Assembly (NCBI RefSeq): GCF_028898845.1
Contig: NZ_CP118574.1
Span: 9,039,001 to 9,103,000 of the forward strand
Length of the DNA: 64,000 nt
Reading direction: 5' to 3'
Origin: Streptomyces sp. WZ-12
Lineage (GTDB): Bacteria > Actinomycetota > Actinomycetes > Streptomycetales > Streptomycetaceae
How positions within the stretch are numbered: position 1 is the stretch's first letter; the number at the start of each line of letters is the position of its first letter. The notes beneath the pieces were generated by a model. It did no database searches, was not told the origin of the DNA, and saw only the letters and a program-made list of their open reading frames with translations. Position numbers and translations under genes: made by a program. Below, in pieces: positions 38,772 to 47,054 of this stretch.

Positions 38772-40100
38772 TCAGGAAGAGGGGGGGGGGCGGCTCAGGC
38801 GGTCGCGGGGACCGTGGGAGGGGCCGGGGGGGGGGGGCGGGGCGGGAGGCCAGGTCCGGGCGCGGGCCCGCGTGGTCAGGGTCGTCACCAAGACCCCCAG
38901 CAGTGCCATCGCCAGCAGGAAGACGAACAGCGTCGTGTAGCCGCCGCCCTGCTCCGGCACGGCGGGCGTCGCGGTGGGGTCGCCGATCCACCAGGCGCAC
39001 AGCGAGGGCAGGAACGCATCGGGCAGGAACGCGATACCAGAGGCCAGTCCGATGACACCGCCCCGCTCGTTCTTGGGGATCTCCACCTCACCGACCGTCG
39101 CGAAGTAGACACCCCGGCTGGTGAACACGAACAGGCAGAGCAGGAACATCAACCCCAGCGCCCCCCACTTGTAGGCGGGCTGGTGCGGCAGCACCAAGAA
39201 GACCAGGGCAACGGCGGCGCTGCCGACGAACATCCAACGCAGAAGGCGCGGCGAGGACTTGGTGACCTTGTCGACGACGACACCACCCGCGGGGCCCGCG
39301 ACGAACTGGAAGACGTAGGTGCGGATCACGCCGATGACACCGATGAGCCCGGCGGCCATGCCGAAGCGGTTTTCCAGCAGCGGCGAGAAATAGCCGAGCG
39401 TCGTGTAGAAGCAGTACATCAGCATGGCGGTGATGCCGATGAGCCACGTGTACTTGTTCCGCACCGCCCGCCACAACTGACGCAACGTCACCGACGACGA
39501 GCCGAGTTCAGCGAGCCTCCCCGCGTCACTCTTCACAAAGAGCCACGTCAGCGCGGCGAAGACGAAACACAGCACACCGTAGAGCCGGATCAGCCAGATG
39601 ACGCCCGCCGACTGCGCCACAGCCATCGCGACGATAGCGGTTCCGGCGAACCCCACCACGGTGGAGGTGACGCCACGCGTCCCTTCCAAAAACCCGAAGA
39701 GACGCCCCTGCTCGGAAGAGCTCCCGAGCATTCCGATCGCCTTGACGAGCGCCGGCCAGTACAGACCCATCCCCATCACGGCCATCACCACATGGGCGGC
39801 CAGCGCACCCCAATATCCGGGTGCCTGCGCGAGGTACAGATCAGCGGCGCCGGTTCCGGCCAGCGCCACGGTGATCAGCGTTCGCGGCTCGAACCGGTCG
39901 GCGAACCAGCCGCCGAGAAAGTACATGAACACCGCAACGGCGCCGAACACCGAAATGATGTTGCCGTAGTCCTGCGCCGACAACCGTAGTGCCTCGGTAG
40001 TGGGCCCGAGGAACACAAAGCGAATGTAAGCGACCTGGAAGATGATCCCGCCGGACATCGAAAGGACCAGAAAGCTGACCCATCTTTGCAACGTGGACAA
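38772..40100 (-). CDS. MFS transporter (YqcE-like)
   Basis: 442 residues with about 12 hydrophobic helices. The start codon is TTG at 40100, with agaggtgg about 7 nt upstream. The N-terminus (WVSFLVLSMSGGIIFQVAYI, then DYGNIISVFGAVAVFMYFLGGWFADRF) resembles E. coli YqcE, a major facilitator thought to carry an organic anion or sugar. It is the first gene after the leader switch. The C-terminal tail beyond the last helix is Pro-rich (WPPAPPPPPGP) because of two long C tracts on the coding strand (10 and 12 nt). This makes the tail prone to slippage and its length uncertain. Confidence 0.9.
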   Translation of the reverse strand: MSTLQRWVSFLVLSMSGGIIFQVAYIRFVFLGPTTEALRLSAQDYGNIISVFGAVAVFMYFLGGWFADRFEPRTLITVALAGTGAADLYLAQAPGYWGALAAHVVMAVMGMGLYWPALVKAIGMLGSSSEQGRLFGFLEGTRGVTSTVVGFAGTAIVAMAVAQSAGVIWLIRLYGVLCFVFAALTWLFVKSDAGRLAELGSSSVTLRQLWRAVRNKYTWLIGITAMLMYCFYTTLGYFSPLLENRFGMAAGLIGVIGVIRTYVFQFVAGPAGGVVVDKVTKSSPRLLRWMFVGSAAVALVFLVLPHQPAYKWGALGLMFLLCLFVFTSRGVYFATVGEVEIPKNERGGVIGLASGIAFLPDAFLPSLCAWWIGDPTATPAVPEQGGGYTTLFVFLLAMALLGVLVTTLTTRARARTWPPAPPPPPGPSHGPRDRLSRPPPSS

Positions 40101-40148
40101 CGCACAACCACCTCTTCGTGGAAGCCCAGAATCCGAGAAACTGGATAC

Positions 40149-40191
40149 AAAAAAAGAACAGTAACCCTCTGTGGTGAGGAGTTACTGTTCT
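40149..40191 (-). terminator. Intrinsic terminator in the operon leader
   Basis: On the minus strand a perfect 11-bp stem (agaacagtaac with its complement, 15-nt loop, arms 40181-40191 and 40155-40165) is followed directly by seven T residues. A textbook U-tract terminator is rare in Streptomyces. It lies about 50 bp before the MFS start. Its ascending arm overlaps the alternative hairpin at 40180-40207. Confidence 0.88.
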
Positions 40192-40207
40192 CTGGTCTCT
40201 AGTAACT
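40180..40207 (-). promoter_or_regulatory. Alternative (antiterminator) hairpin of the leader
   Basis: On the minus strand agttact (40207-40201) can pair with agtaact (40186-40180), using bases that otherwise form the terminator stem. The two structures exclude each other. This is what is expected for a leader controlled by a GlpP-type RNA-binding antiterminator, whose gene lies immediately upstream. Confidence 0.7.
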
Positions 40208-40208
40208 G

Positions 40209-40227
40209 CTCCGGCGCAGAGCCGGAG
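40209..40227 (-). promoter_or_regulatory. First leader hairpin (possible antiterminator binding site)
   Basis: A stem ctccggc/gccggag with 5-nt loop is the first structure formed in the leader transcript, directly before the antiterminator element. It may be a loading site for the regulator. Confidence 0.5.
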
Positions 40228-40267
40228 CCGGTATGAAGTTATTCGGCCCTCATCGGTCCGTTCACGA

Positions 40268-40297
40268 ACAGTACGAGCGAACGTTTCCCGCTGTCAA
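40268..40297 (-). promoter_or_regulatory. Housekeeping-type promoter for the leader
   Basis: Minus strand TTGACA (40297-40292) and TACTGT (40273-40268) are separated by 18 nt, a near-consensus principal-sigma promoter. Transcription would start near 40261, so the leader is about 160 nt before the MFS start. The spacer contains gaaacgttcg, similar to half of LacI-family operators, and gttcgtgaac follows the -10 box. Confidence 0.7.
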
Positions 40298-40333
40298 CCA
40301 CCTGCTTACCCCCACGACCTGCGGGTACGAGGC

Positions 40334-40900
40334 TCACATGGCCCAGACGTCCCGATTCGACGAGGCGATCGCGCACGCACCCGCCTTCAGGGCCGCGAAC
40401 ACATCGTCGCGATCACAGACCAGCCCGCCGGCGATGAGCGGCACACCGATGTCCGCCACCACCCAGGAGATGACCCGCGGCATACAGCCGGGCAGGATCT
40501 CCACACAGTCCGGCTGCGACCTACGCACCTGCGGCGCGAGATTGTGGTACGAGAGCGAGTCGATGAGGAAGAAGCGGTGCACCGCGAACAATCCCAGCTC
40601 GCGAGCGGCCCGCACCATAAACGCCTTGGAGCTGAGGATCCCATCGGCGGCCGTCCGCTCCTTGACGTACCGCACGACCACCTCTTTCCCGGCGAAACCA
40701 TCGAGCAGATCGACGTTCACCAAGACGACGCGCCCATCGTCCTTGAGACGCTGCACGATGTCCGGGAGGTCGAGAACCGAGCCGTAGAGCAGGAACACGA
40801 TGCGGCAATCGGAACGCAGCACCGCCTGCAACCCGGACTCGTCCACCACGCTGGCGACGACCGGATGCTCTTCCAGTAGCTCTGCAAGGGCAGCAGCCAT
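40334..40900 (-). CDS. GlpP/YgcP-family RNA-binding antiterminator
   Basis: 188 residues from ATG at 40900 (ggag 6 nt upstream). An ATG two codons earlier overlaps that site. The sequence matches the glycerol-3-phosphate responsive antiterminator family: LLEEHPVVASVVDESGLQAV near the start, then VLVNVDLLDGFAGKEVVV, ADGILSSKAFMVRAARELGL and DCVEILPGCMPRVISWV, ending in IAGGLVCDRDDVFAALKAGA. In Bacillus, GlpP with bound glycerol-3-phosphate stabilises the glpD leader against termination; E. coli YgcP is a homologue. The terminator/antiterminator pair just downstream is the probable target. The ligand is inferred to be a phosphorylated polyol or sugar acid made by the FGGY kinase of the same set. 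Confidence 0.9.
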   Translation of the reverse strand: MAAALAELLEEHPVVASVVDESGLQAVLRSDCRIVFLLYGSVLDLPDIVQRLKDDGRVVLVNVDLLDGFAGKEVVVRYVKERTAADGILSSKAFMVRAARELGLFAVHRFFLIDSLSYHNLAPQVRRSQPDCVEILPGCMPRVISWVVADIGVPLIAGGLVCDRDDVFAALKAGACAIASSNRDVWAM

Positions 40901-41321
40901 ACTCATCTCCCAGGCACATAGCAGCGGCATGTGGCAGCAGGCTCCACCAACGCCCAAGAGCACGGAAGAGGCCGGCACTTCACCACCCCTGCCACCTGCC
41001 CCCAGTATGCGCGCCGCGGCCGGGAGGGCCCCCAGCCAGATCCACGGCGAACGCCCTCACCCACTCCACGACCAACCCATCACCGGGCCCCCAACCATCG
41101 CCAGGACCAGGCTCCACCGGCCCCGCCCTCCTCCCGGGCTCGCGCAGCCCCCAGACAACCGACGCACCGGACACCACCTGCGACGGAGCCCAAGACACCG
41201 CTCCCCGAACACCACCGCGCAGCGGGAAAGGACCAAAGACGCAAACCCAAGGTCCAGCGACCTGCGAGCGATGGACCTTAGTCCCTGTCGAGGGCTCCTC
41301 GCCCCCCGAGACACTTCCGAC
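40901..41321. other. Divergent promoter region between antiterminator and symporter genes
   Basis: No gene is seen; the symporter frame stays open upstream but the added residues are Pro/Arg-rich and lack similarity to carriers. The only clear element is the inverted repeat at 41249-41279. Confidence 0.5.
41249..41279 (+). promoter_or_regulatory. Inverted repeat upstream of the symporter gene
   Basis: aaggtcca (41249-41256) and tggacctt (41272-41279) flank a 15-nt spacer, ending 42 bp before the ATG. It could be an operator or a leader hairpin. It does not resemble a known riboswitch. Confidence 0.45.
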
Positions 41322-42803
41322 ATGGAGAACCTGGACACACTGATCGTTTCCGTGAGCGATCACCTATGGACCTGGCTGCTGATCCCCCTGGTGATCGGCG
41401 CCGGTCTGTACTTCACGATCCGATCCAAGGCCGTGCAGCTTCGCCTGCTGCCCGAGACCTTCCGGGTGCTCAGGGAGAAGACCTCCCCGCGCGCTGACGG
41501 CCGTAAGCAGGTGTCCGCCTTCGGCGCCTTCACCATCTCGGCGGCCGCCCGGGTCGGGACCGGCAACATCGCCGGTGTGGCCACCGCGATCACCCTCGGT
41601 GGAGCAGGGGCCGTCTTCTGGATGTGGGCGATGGCGATCATCGGCGCCGCCTCCGCCTTCGTGGAGTCGGCCCTCGCCCAGCTCTACAAGGTGCGCGGCG
41701 CCACCGGAACCTACCGGGGCGGCCCGGCCTACTACATGCAGCGGGCCCTCGGGAAGCGCTGGCTCGGCGTCCTGTTCGCCGTGGTCATCACCGCCACCTT
41801 CGGCTTCGTCTTCAACGCCGTCCAGGCCAACACCATCACCACCGTGGTCGGCGGCTCGCTGCCGGAAGCCGACGGTTCCTGGTTCGGCCCGGCCACCGGC
41901 CTCCTGCTGGCCGCCCTGCTGGGCCTGGCCGTCTTCGGCGGGGTCCGCCGACTCTCCTCCGTAACCAGCGTGCTCGTCCCAGTGATGGCCATCGTCTACC
42001 TGCTCCTCGGTCTGGCCGTGGTGCTGCTGAACATCACCGAGTTCCCCCGCGTCATCGCAGACATCGTCGGCGGCGCATTCGGCCTGCGCGAGCTCGCCGC
42101 CGGCGGGATCGGCGCGGCCATCCAACAGGGCATCCGGCGCGGCATGTTCTCCAACGAGGCCGGCCTGGGCTCGGCCCCCAACGCAGGCGCCGCCGCCGAG
42201 GTCTCCCACCCGGTCAAGCAGGGCCTCGTCCAGTCCCTGGGCGTCTTCTTCGACACCCTCCTGGTGTGCACGATGACCGCCTTCATCGTCCTGGTCACCA
42301 ACCCCGAACTCGCCGGCCGGCAGGGCGCCGACCTCACCCAGAACGCGCTGAGCGGCACCCTCGGCTCCTGGGCCGGCCACGTGCTCACCGCCGTGGTCTT
42401 CTTGCTCGCCTTCAGCTCGATGATCGGGAACTACTACTACGGCGAGACCAACATCCAATTCATCACCCGCAAGCGCTGGGTGCTCTCCTCCTACCGGACA
42501 CTGGTCCTGGCCGCAGTGGTGCTCGGCTCGCTGGGCTCCGTCTCGATCGTCTGGAACCTCGCCGACGTCTCCATGGGCATCATGGCCCTGATCAACCTGC
42601 TCGCCATCATTCCCCTCTCCGGCATCGCCTTCCGGCTCCTGGAGGACTACCTCGCCCAGCGCCGGGCCGGCCTGGACCCCCTCTTCACCCGGGACCGCCT
42701 GCCCGGCCTCAAGGGCATCCAGTGCTGGGACCCGCCCCGCACGCCGAGCAACCCCCAGCTCTCCTTGGTCGGCACGAGCCAGCCGAGCACCCAACAGCTC
42801 TGA
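41322..42803 (+). CDS. AGCS-family sodium:alanine/glycine symporter
   Basis: 493 residues; ATG at 41322 is where the family similarity begins. About 10-11 membrane helices. Family marks: GTGNIAGVATAITLGGAGAVFWMW after the first helices, FVESALAQLYKVRG, GGPAYYMQRALG, GIRRGMFSNEAGLGSAPNAGA and SSMIGNYYYGETN. The family imports alanine or glycine with Na+. It is monocistronic, followed by a possible terminator at 42824-42864. It has no evident link to the ygc-like operon or to the NRPS genes. Confidence 0.93.
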   Translation: MENLDTLIVSVSDHLWTWLLIPLVIGAGLYFTIRSKAVQLRLLPETFRVLREKTSPRADGRKQVSAFGAFTISAAARVGTGNIAGVATAITLGGAGAVFWMWAMAIIGAASAFVESALAQLYKVRGATGTYRGGPAYYMQRALGKRWLGVLFAVVITATFGFVFNAVQANTITTVVGGSLPEADGSWFGPATGLLLAALLGLAVFGGVRRLSSVTSVLVPVMAIVYLLLGLAVVLLNITEFPRVIADIVGGAFGLRELAAGGIGAAIQQGIRRGMFSNEAGLGSAPNAGAAAEVSHPVKQGLVQSLGVFFDTLLVCTMTAFIVLVTNPELAGRQGADLTQNALSGTLGSWAGHVLTAVVFLLAFSSMIGNYYYGETNIQFITRKRWVLSSYRTLVLAAVVLGSLGSVSIVWNLADVSMGIMALINLLAIIPLSGIAFRLLEDYLAQRRAGLDPLFTRDRLPGLKGIQCWDPPRTPSNPQLSLVGTSQPSTQQL

Positions 42804-42823
42804 CCCGACCTCCACGCCGAGAT

Positions 42824-42864
42824 CCCCGGCACGGCGGCGCGACGAGACCCTGGCCGCGCCGGGG
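42824..42864 (+). terminator. Possible terminator after the symporter
   Basis: ccccggc (42824-42830) pairs with gccgggg (42858-42864). An inner alternative stem, cggcgcg/cgcgccg, is also possible. Confidence 0.4.
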
Positions 42865-42942
42865 ACACGGAGCGCTGCACGGTCGCCACCGAACGGTGCC
42901 CGTGAACGGTGGGTACGGGGTGGCTTCGCCGGCGGCGACGGG

Positions 42943-43080
42943 ATGAGCGCCCGGCTTCAGGAACTGCGCCTGAGCCGGGCGCCGATCGTGGAGATCGCCG
43001 AAATCCTGGGTATCGAGGCCGAATTGAAGCGACGGATGCCCGAGGTCTTCCCGTCCGTCTCCCACAGTGAGACGCGGTGA
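42943..43080 (+). CDS. Small ORF or gene fragment, unknown
   Basis: 45 codons, MSARLQELRLSRAPIVEIAE then ILGIEAELKRRMPEVFP. It reads as an amphipathic, helix-turn-helix-like peptide with normal codon use. There is no convincing ribosome binding site. It may be the surviving C-terminus of a lost regulator or a real short protein. Confidence 0.3.
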   Translation: MSARLQELRLSRAPIVEIAEILGIEAELKRRMPEVFPSVSHSETR

Positions 43081-43677
43081 TCTCCGGGGTGCAGGGCTGG
43101 TCTGAAGGGAACGCCCGGCCGCTGCCAGATGGGCGCGCACCTCTCGGCGCGGGCGCCGGTGGGGTGTTGCCCGCCCCCGGTCAGCGAAATGGCTCAGATC
43201 AGGTGGAGTTCCCGAGCAGCGCGTGCATTGAGCAGCGCATGGGCGTGAGGGCTTGGCGGGTTTGTGTTTCTCAGCGGGGGGTCGGTGAGTCAGGAGTCAT
43301 CGGCAACGCCCCAGGGGTTTCAGCCAGTTCACATGGCCGTGCGGTCGCGGAGTCGGCGAGCGCGAGCGCGTCCCGTCTCAACTCTTCGTGGTGGCAATTC
43401 GTTTACTTTCTTCCCATCCAGCGCTACTTCCTCTGGAGCCCCAAAGCCCTGAGCGGGTAGGGGATTTGCGGCCGCGGATTCCGTTCACTTGTTCGGCGTG
43501 ACCGTTGGCTGTGCGGGCGGAATGGAGTCCGAAAGCCAGTCTTACCGTCCTCTTGTTTCTGCGGGCGGCGGTGTGTAGAAGTTTCTAGCAGTCCGAGTTG
43601 GGGTCGGGGGAATTCTGCTGTGGACTGAAAGTCTTTCGTGATTCCGGAACGGCTGTGCCTGTTGGAGGCGAGGAGTT
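43081..43677. other. About 600-bp region before the acylase, probably the cluster promoter
   Basis: Lower GC than the surroundings in places. A promoter-like pair TTGTTT (43553-43558), 17 nt, TAGAAG (43576-43581) lies about 100 bp before the acylase. A tagaa-gt-ttcta palindrome at 43576-43587 overlaps its -10. No gene is seen in 43081-43677. Confidence 0.4.
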
Positions 43678-43980
43678 CTGTCCACGATCCCTGACGCCCG
43701 GAGGCGTCGGCGCCGAGCCCCGCTGGTTTTACCGGCCGTGGCGTTCGTCGCCGCATGCCTGTTACCGGTGGCCTCGCCGGGGCCGGCGCTGGGGAGTGCG
43801 GTACCGACGCGTGAAGTTGGCCGACAGTTTGCGGTCGGCGGGGTGGGTTACCGCGCCGAGATATATCGAACGAGCTATGGAATTCCCCATATTCGGGCGG
43901 CGAATCTGGGCAGTGTGGCGTTCGGACAGGGCTGGGCCTATGCCCAGGACCGGCTGTGTGATCTCGCGGACCAGGTGGTC

Positions 43981-43983
43981 AAG
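43981..43983 (+). repeat. Target site duplication, left copy (AAG)
   Basis: AAG directly precedes the left IS end and is repeated at 44886-44888 after the right end. Removing one copy with the IS restores V-K-V-R reading. Confidence 0.8.
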
Positions 43984-43999
43984 GAGCCTTTGCCAACCT
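43984..43999 (+). repeat. IS left terminal inverted repeat
   Basis: gagcctttgccaacct, the exact reverse complement of 44870-44885. Confidence 0.93.
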
Positions 44000-44042
44000 G
44001 CTGGGCTTGATGGGGTGTTGGGGTGGGGCCCAGGTGCGTGAC

Positions 44043-44870
44043 ATGACGAAGCTCCTGGTAGACGAGTTCACGACCAAGATCGCTCGTCTGCTCCAGGAGC
44101 TTCGCGTGCTTGTCTACCCGTCCGCGCTCGACCTGTCCACTTCCCACCTGCGGTTTCTGACGGCTCAACTGGCTGCACACCGGGCCGGGCGGGGTACGCG
44201 CTGGCGCCGGCTGCCCGCTGGCCGACAGGCCCTGCTGGTGTTGGCGCACCTGCGCTGTGGGCACACGTATGCGCAGCTCGCAGCCGGGTTCAAGGTTGGT
44301 CTCAGCACCGTCTACCGATATGTCGCCGAAGCCGTGGAACTGCTGGCCGCCCTGGCGCCGGAGCTCGCGGCGGCGGTGAAGGCGGCACAGGGCAAGGCGT
44401 TCGTCATCTTGGACGGGACCCTGCTGCCGATCGACCGGATCGCCGCCGACCGACCCTTCTATTCGGGCAAGCATCGCAAGCACGGGATGAACGTGCAGGT
44501 CCTCACCGACCCGCACGGCCGACTGTTGTGGGCATCGCCCGCCCTGCCCGGCGCCGTCCACGACATCAAGGCCGCCCGCACTCACGGCATCATCAACGCC
44601 CTGTCTGATGCCGACCTGGCCTGCTGGGCGGACAAGGGATACCAGGGCGCCGGCGGGAGTGTCCGGGTGCCCTTCCGCGGCCGGCACAACAACCTCTCCG
44701 CAGGTCAGCAAGCTGTTAACGTCGCACATGCGCGCATTCGGGCTCTCGGAGAGCAGGCGATGGCCACGCTCAAAACGTGGCGCCTCCTGCGCAAACTCCG
44801 CTGCAGCACCACCCGCATCACCGGCGTCGTTCAAGCAGTGCTGACGCTTCACCTGAACTGCTCAAAGTGA
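44043..44870 (+). CDS. IS transposase, DDE_Tnp_4 family
   Basis: 275 residues from ATG 44043 (aggtg 6 nt before); ATG at 44010 in the same frame is an alternative. The N-terminal helix-turn-helix (GHTYAQLAAGFKVGLSTVYR) is followed by a DDE nuclease: first Asp in VILDGTLLPID, second in PGAVHDIKAAR, then ADKGYQGAG, and Glu in ALGEQAMATLK. The stop codon lies at the edge of the right inverted repeat. Full length, with no frameshift, so the element may still be active. Confidence 0.92.
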   Translation: MTKLLVDEFTTKIARLLQELRVLVYPSALDLSTSHLRFLTAQLAAHRAGRGTRWRRLPAGRQALLVLAHLRCGHTYAQLAAGFKVGLSTVYRYVAEAVELLAALAPELAAAVKAAQGKAFVILDGTLLPIDRIAADRPFYSGKHRKHGMNVQVLTDPHGRLLWASPALPGAVHDIKAARTHGIINALSDADLACWADKGYQGAGGSVRVPFRGRHNNLSAGQQAVNVAHARIRALGEQAMATLKTWRLLRKLRCSTTRITGVVQAVLTLHLNCSK

Positions 44871-44885
44871 GGTTGGCAAAGGCTC
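44870..44885 (-). repeat. IS right terminal inverted repeat
   Basis: aggttggcaaaggctc, the exact reverse complement of 43984-43999; the AAG duplication follows at 44886-44888. Confidence 0.93.
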
Positions 44886-47054
44886 AAGGTCCGCGGTGAA
44901 CGCGCGCGGTGGCTCGGCCGCGGACCGGGGGACCGGTACCTGGCGTCGGACTTGGGGTACCGGGCCCTGCGCCTGGTGGACCGGGCGAGGCGTTCGCTTC
45001 CGACCTTGTCGGGCCGCGCTCGGTCCATGATCGAGGGCTACGCCGCCGGATACAACCGGTACTTGGCCACCGTCGGGCCGCGCGGAGTCCACGGCTGGTG
45101 CGCGGGACGGCCGTGGGTGGGCCCCCTCACCGCGGTGGACCTCCTCGCCTACGAGCAGGATCTCGCGATCGTTTCCAGCGGTCGGGCCGTGCTGCCCGCC
45201 ATCGCCGTGGCGCAGCCACCGGCCGCCCGCCCCGCCGACCCACGGCACCCGCCCGACTTACGGGTGCCACTGGCTGCCGTCGCCGACTCGGTCCGGCAGG
45301 CGCTGCCGGGGGCCCATGGCGCGGCACCGGGCAGCAACGGCTGGGCGATCGGCGGCGAGCGGTCGACCACCGGCCGGGGGGCGCTGCTGGCCAACCCGCA
45401 CTTTCCCTGGCAGGGAGAGCTCCAGCTGTGGGAGTGCCAGCTCACGGTACCCGGCGAGTTGAACGTCTACGGTGCCGGCGTCGGCGGCCTGCCGGGAATC
45501 CAGCTCGGCTTCAACGAGAAGGTCGCCTGGACCCACACGGTCGCACAAGGGCCCCGTTACACCTTCGCCAAGCTCCAGTTGGTCGCGGGAGACCCGACGC
45601 GCTATCGCAGCGGTGACCGCCTCCGACGGCTGCGGCCGGCCACCGCGTCGGTCAAGGTCAGGCTGGCCGGCGGCCGACTCGGCACGGTCACCCGGACGTT
45701 GTGGTCGACCGACTACGGGCCGATCGTCGACCTCTCGGCGCTGGACCCGCGCTACGGGTGGAGCACCACCAGCGCCATCGCCTTCCGCGACGCGAACGCC
45801 GGCAACACCCGCCAACTCGACTTCTGGCTCGACCTGGCACGGTCCGGCAGCGTCGCCGAGGTCGCCGAGGCGAACGCGAGGTACGGCACGCCCTGGCTGA
45901 ACACCCTGGCCGCCGACCAAAAGGGGAACGCCTGGTACGGGGACGCGGCGAGCACTCCCTATCTCGGCCGCGCGGCGACCAAGGCGTGGCTGGCGAGCCC
46001 GATCGGCCTCCTGAACGGCAGCGACCCCCGGCAGGACTGGCTGGTGAGCCCCCGAGCGGCCGCGCCGGGGCTGCTGCCGCCGAGCCGCTGGCCGCAACTC
46101 ACCCGCCGGGACTATGTGTTCAACGCGAACAACAGCCCCTGGATCGCCAATCCGCACCACCCGCTCGAAGGGTTCCCCACCGTGCTGGGGGAGCAGCGGG
46201 CGGCGCTGAGCGCCAGGGCGCGGTTCAACGCCCTCCTGCTCGCCGACTCCGGGCGGGGACGCGAACACCGCCTCGGAGTACGGGAGTTGATGTCCGCGGT
46301 GCTGTCCAACAAGACGCTCAGTTCCCGGCTGCTGCTCGGCCCGGTGCGCGGGGTGTGCCGGGCGCAGGCCGAGGCGGCGAAAGCCTGCCACGTACTCGAC
46401 GACTGGGACGGCCGGTTCTCCGTCGGCAGCAGAGGGGCCGTGCTGTGGCGCGAGGTCATGTCGAACGTGCTGGCCGTCGCTCCCGACGCCCTGACGTCGG
46501 TGGGACCGCTGTTCGGCACGCCGTTCGACCCGCGCGACCCGGTGCACACCCCCGGCACCCCGAAGCCGGACCCCGCGGTGCTGGGACCGGCCATCCTGCG
46601 CGCGCAGCACACGATGGAGTCCTCCGGACTACCACTGGACGTCCCGCTCGGCGCCGTCCAGCAGGAGAACAAGGGCGGACGGCGGCTGCCCGTGCCGGGA
46701 ACCGCCGACGCACTCGGTGCGCTCGACGTCGTGGAGTACACCCCGGAGCCGGGCACCACCACCCAGCCGGTCCCGCCGCCCGACGGCTTCCAGGTCAACT
46801 CGGGCACCAGCATGCTGTTGGCCGTCCAGTTCACCGAGCACGGCCCGGTGGCCGAGGGACTGCTCACCTTCTCGGAGTCCATCGACCCGGACTCCCCGCA
46901 TTTCGCCGACCAGCAGGGGCTGTTCGCGCGGGGCAGGGCACATCACTGCCTGTTCACCTGGCCGGCGATCCTCGCGGATCCGGCAGTCAAAACCACCGTC
47001 GTCGCATGGCGGTAATCGGGCTTGCAGCGCACGCACATGTAGCGGAGGTGGCTG

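Larger units (their letters stand above)
43984..44885 (+). mobile_element. 902-bp insertion sequence, IS5-like (DDE_Tnp_4 transposase)
   Basis: Perfect 16-bp terminal inverted repeats, gagcctttgccaacct at 43984-43999 and its complement at 44870-44885, are flanked by a 3-bp direct repeat AAG. A single transposase gene fills it on the plus strand. Size, ends and short duplication fit the IS5 superfamily. The ends show no decay and the interrupted gene is otherwise intact, so the insertion is recent. Confidence 0.93.
43678..47015 (+). pseudogene. Penicillin-acylase/PvdQ-type Ntn hydrolase, split by an IS
   Basis: The two parts 43678-43983 and 44889-47015 read in one frame once the IS and one AAG copy are removed, giving about 810 residues. 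The first 102 codons hold a basic n-region ([20 protein letters not shown]), a hydrophobic core and signal cleavage near ALGSA. The alpha-chain region [17 protein letters not shown] then [20 protein letters not shown] follows, typical of aculeacin/AHL acylases. After the IS: WLGRGPGDRYLASDLGYRAL, then the Ser nucleophile of the beta chain in GSNGWAIGG and LLANPHFPWQ. The rest is intact to the stop. No ATG/GTG start fits; CTG at 43678 with ggagg 9 nt before it is the best candidate (GTG at 43738 would lose the basic region). Such enzymes remove fatty acyl or acyl-lactone groups outside the cytoplasm. It ends 39 bp before the NRPS start, so it is probably the first gene of that operon. As it stands the enzyme is inactivated. 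Confidence 0.9.

Noticed and set aside
40800..41321. N-terminal extension of the symporter
   Set aside because: Pro/Arg-rich, crosses the divergent promoter region and lacks similarity to the carrier family.
41230..41321. Glycine/alanine riboswitch before the symporter
   Set aside because: Only one inverted repeat is present; no conserved tandem aptamer cores were recognised.
43984..44885. Transposon cargo or composite transposon
   Set aside because: Single 902-bp IS with one transposase; no second copy or cargo in the window.
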